Assembly: GCA_014773175.1 (NCBI GenBank)
Contig: VXCM01000476.1
Location: 157,954 to 221,953 of the forward strand
DNA: 64,000 nucleotides
DNA from: Lucifuga dentata
Lineage: Eukaryota; Chordata; Actinopteri; Ophidiiformes; Bythitidae
Direction: 5' to 3'
Positions 62,768 to 64,000 of the stretch are shown piece after piece. How positions within the stretch are numbered: the stretch's first letter is position 1; every line of letters begins with the position of its first letter. The notes beneath the pieces are model-generated. The model was given only the letters and a program-made list of their open reading frames with translations, was not told the DNA's origin and did not search any database. The translations under genes were made by a program, and so were the position numbers.

Positions 62768-63030
62768 ACAACCACCAATGAGGTCATGTTTCCACTGTGT
62801 CTGTTGGTTTGTTTGTTTGTTAGCAGGATTTCAAAAAGTTATGAATCCATTTCTGAGGAAACCTGGTGGAAGGTTGGGGCACTGCTCAGAGCAGAACTTG
62901 TTAACTTTGGCACCAATCCTGACCCAAAGACAGATTCAGGACTTTTTTTTTTTAATTTTTTAATTTTTTTAATGAATCATAACATTGGAAGATTTTTCAA
63001 CATTTTTTGTCAATTTCTTCAAAAGTAATA
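62768..63030 (+). repeat. Interspersed repeat fragment, family X copy 3
   Basis: It has the block order ccaatgaggtcatgtttcc, gtttgtttgtttgttagcag, tttcaaaaagttatgaatcc, ctggtggaaggttggggcac and agattcaggac, followed by T-rich sequence. It is on the plus strand, immediately before the long palindrome at 63099. Confidence 0.55.
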
Positions 63031-63098
63031 CAACAATCTCAATGAAAACGTCAGGCAGAGGCATAGAATCATTAGGTGCAATTTGGTCAAAATCTGCT

Positions 63099-63203
63099 AA
63101 AATTAAAACTACTGTTTCTTATGACAAATAAGAAGCATATCATATAAACCTATATATATATATATGCTTCTTATTTGTCATAAGAAACAGTAGTTTTAAT
63201 TTT
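63099..63203. repeat. Long perfect palindrome, 42-base arms
   Basis: 63099-63140 and 63162-63203 are exact reverse complements around a 21-base AT-rich spacer of mostly TA steps. A TA-rich run continues to about 63.24 kb. It resembles a young fold-back or template-switch product. Confidence 0.9.
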
Positions 63204-64000
63204 ATATATATATAATTATATATATATAGCTTAGTGTATATATAAAGCTTTGTGCTCTAATGACAGCCCTTTCTAGTTTCCCCAGCTTTCTTCTACTCAT
63301 TTATTGTACATAAAGTGATTTTCTACATTTCTGACATCCCCCAAAAAAGGAAATCAACCTGTTGCTTTCAGATATTGTGCTACACCTAGGATCAAGATAA
63401 CAGCAGAGAGAACATAGACAGAACAAGACAGCAAAAAAGTGAGTGTTACTCGCGAGACATATCTTGCAGCTGTTCTGCATTCTGTACCTCACCTACGATG
63501 GATTTGTTTGTTTGAATGGAGGTGCTAAATGATGAATATGGAAAGAAGCTCACACTGTTTGATTCTGAGGGATTACAGCAAAACCTGATGTTTACTGTCT
63601 GTGGTTTAGATACAGTATGCTATAATTGGAATAAATATCTGTGTGTGTTTAAAAGCCACTTAAAGCTGAGTCTCTATGAAAGCCTCCTTTTAGCACTGTG
63701 TGTGTGAACAGGTAGAGTGTCTCTCTGGTAAGCTTAGGAGTTCAACTTCTGAAAGCTATAATTAGACTCAGATATTAATGAGTATTAGCTGTGTAGCTAG
63801 GTGTAATCTTAGCTGTCACACACGCTCCAGTTATTTCACTCCGAGCATCTTCAATTTAGTTTCCACTGGAAAGTAAAATCCTGCTTCTGAAGTTATTTGG
63901 TTATACAATGGCTCCCATTCATATTTCAGATTCCCTCCCATTCTTCTTGGAATATTTAACATTCACTCGTATGATTACAGCTACGTTTACTGGTTTGACT

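Larger units (their letters stand above)
47401..64000. other. Upstream flank without a recognised host gene
   Basis: 16.6 kb upstream of med13. No open frame in either strand resembles a cellular protein I recognise. It contains repeats and decayed transposon pieces listed separately. 47.4-49.2 kb, 54.4-57.1 kb and 57.8-59.3 kb otherwise look like unique non-coding DNA and could hold regulatory elements or non-coding RNAs that cannot be seen by eye. Confidence 0.7.

Noticed and set aside
1..64000. tRNA, rRNA or known microRNA genes
   Set aside because: I looked for tRNA B-box-like GGTTCGA contexts and cloverleaf arms and found none convincing. The hairpins listed do not match a microRNA I know.
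1..64000. A new multi-gene system
   Set aside because: The window is one vertebrate housekeeping gene with large introns and repeats. Nothing suggests a cluster of cooperating novel genes.

Overview
This is vertebrate nuclear DNA, almost certainly from a teleost fish. The signs are long introns with GT..AG borders, many dinucleotide and tetranucleotide microsatellites, and several repeat families that look like common fish families. Naming a narrower clade is not justified. The only protein-coding gene I can support is the 5' part of a Mediator subunit 13 gene (med13), on the minus strand. Its ATG exon is near 46.75 kb, and six more coding exons lie at about 38.4, 25.9, 6.45, 1.06, 0.69 and 0.39 kb. 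The gene runs off the left edge inside intron 7. The seven exons join in frame with consistent intron phases (0,1,2,1,1,1,2) and encode the first 391 residues of a protein that is about 2,170 residues in human. The sequence matches MED13 rather than its paralogue MED13L. It includes the TPPTS phosphodegron that SCF-Fbw7 reads in MED13.

Layout: 1-303 is the start of intron 7. 304-1162 holds exons 7, 6 and 5, separated by very short introns (129 and 171 bp). 1163-6378 is intron 4, and 6379-6524 is exon 4. 6525-25819 is the 19.3-kb intron 3, rich in microsatellites and carrying three copies of a TTAA-flanked MITE. 25820-25988 is exon 3, 25989-38285 is intron 2, and 38286-38520 is exon 2. 38521-46711 is intron 1, with a fold-back copy of the same MITE. 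46712-46777 is coding exon 1. The 5'UTR and promoter lie at about 46.78-47.4 kb and have a pair of opposed CCAAT boxes and a YY1-like site. From 47.4 to 64 kb I recognise no host gene. That flank holds a decayed L1-like ORF2 fragment, a hAT-like non-autonomous element, a fifth TTAA MITE, (GATA)n, (ATCC)n and (TG)n arrays, and several near-perfect palindromes.

The assembly is scarred. There are many single-N gaps, and at nine of them the N is flanked by a direct duplication (about 62-67 bp at eight, about 27 bp at one). These look like unmerged overlapping contig ends. One falls on the 3' end of exon 2 and creates a false second copy of that exon end and its splice donor.

I found no convincing new biological system. 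The observations most worth following are the in-frame skippable exon carrying the Fbw7 degron, the TTAA MITE family with its 668-bp fold-back member, and a few long perfect hairpins of unknown origin.
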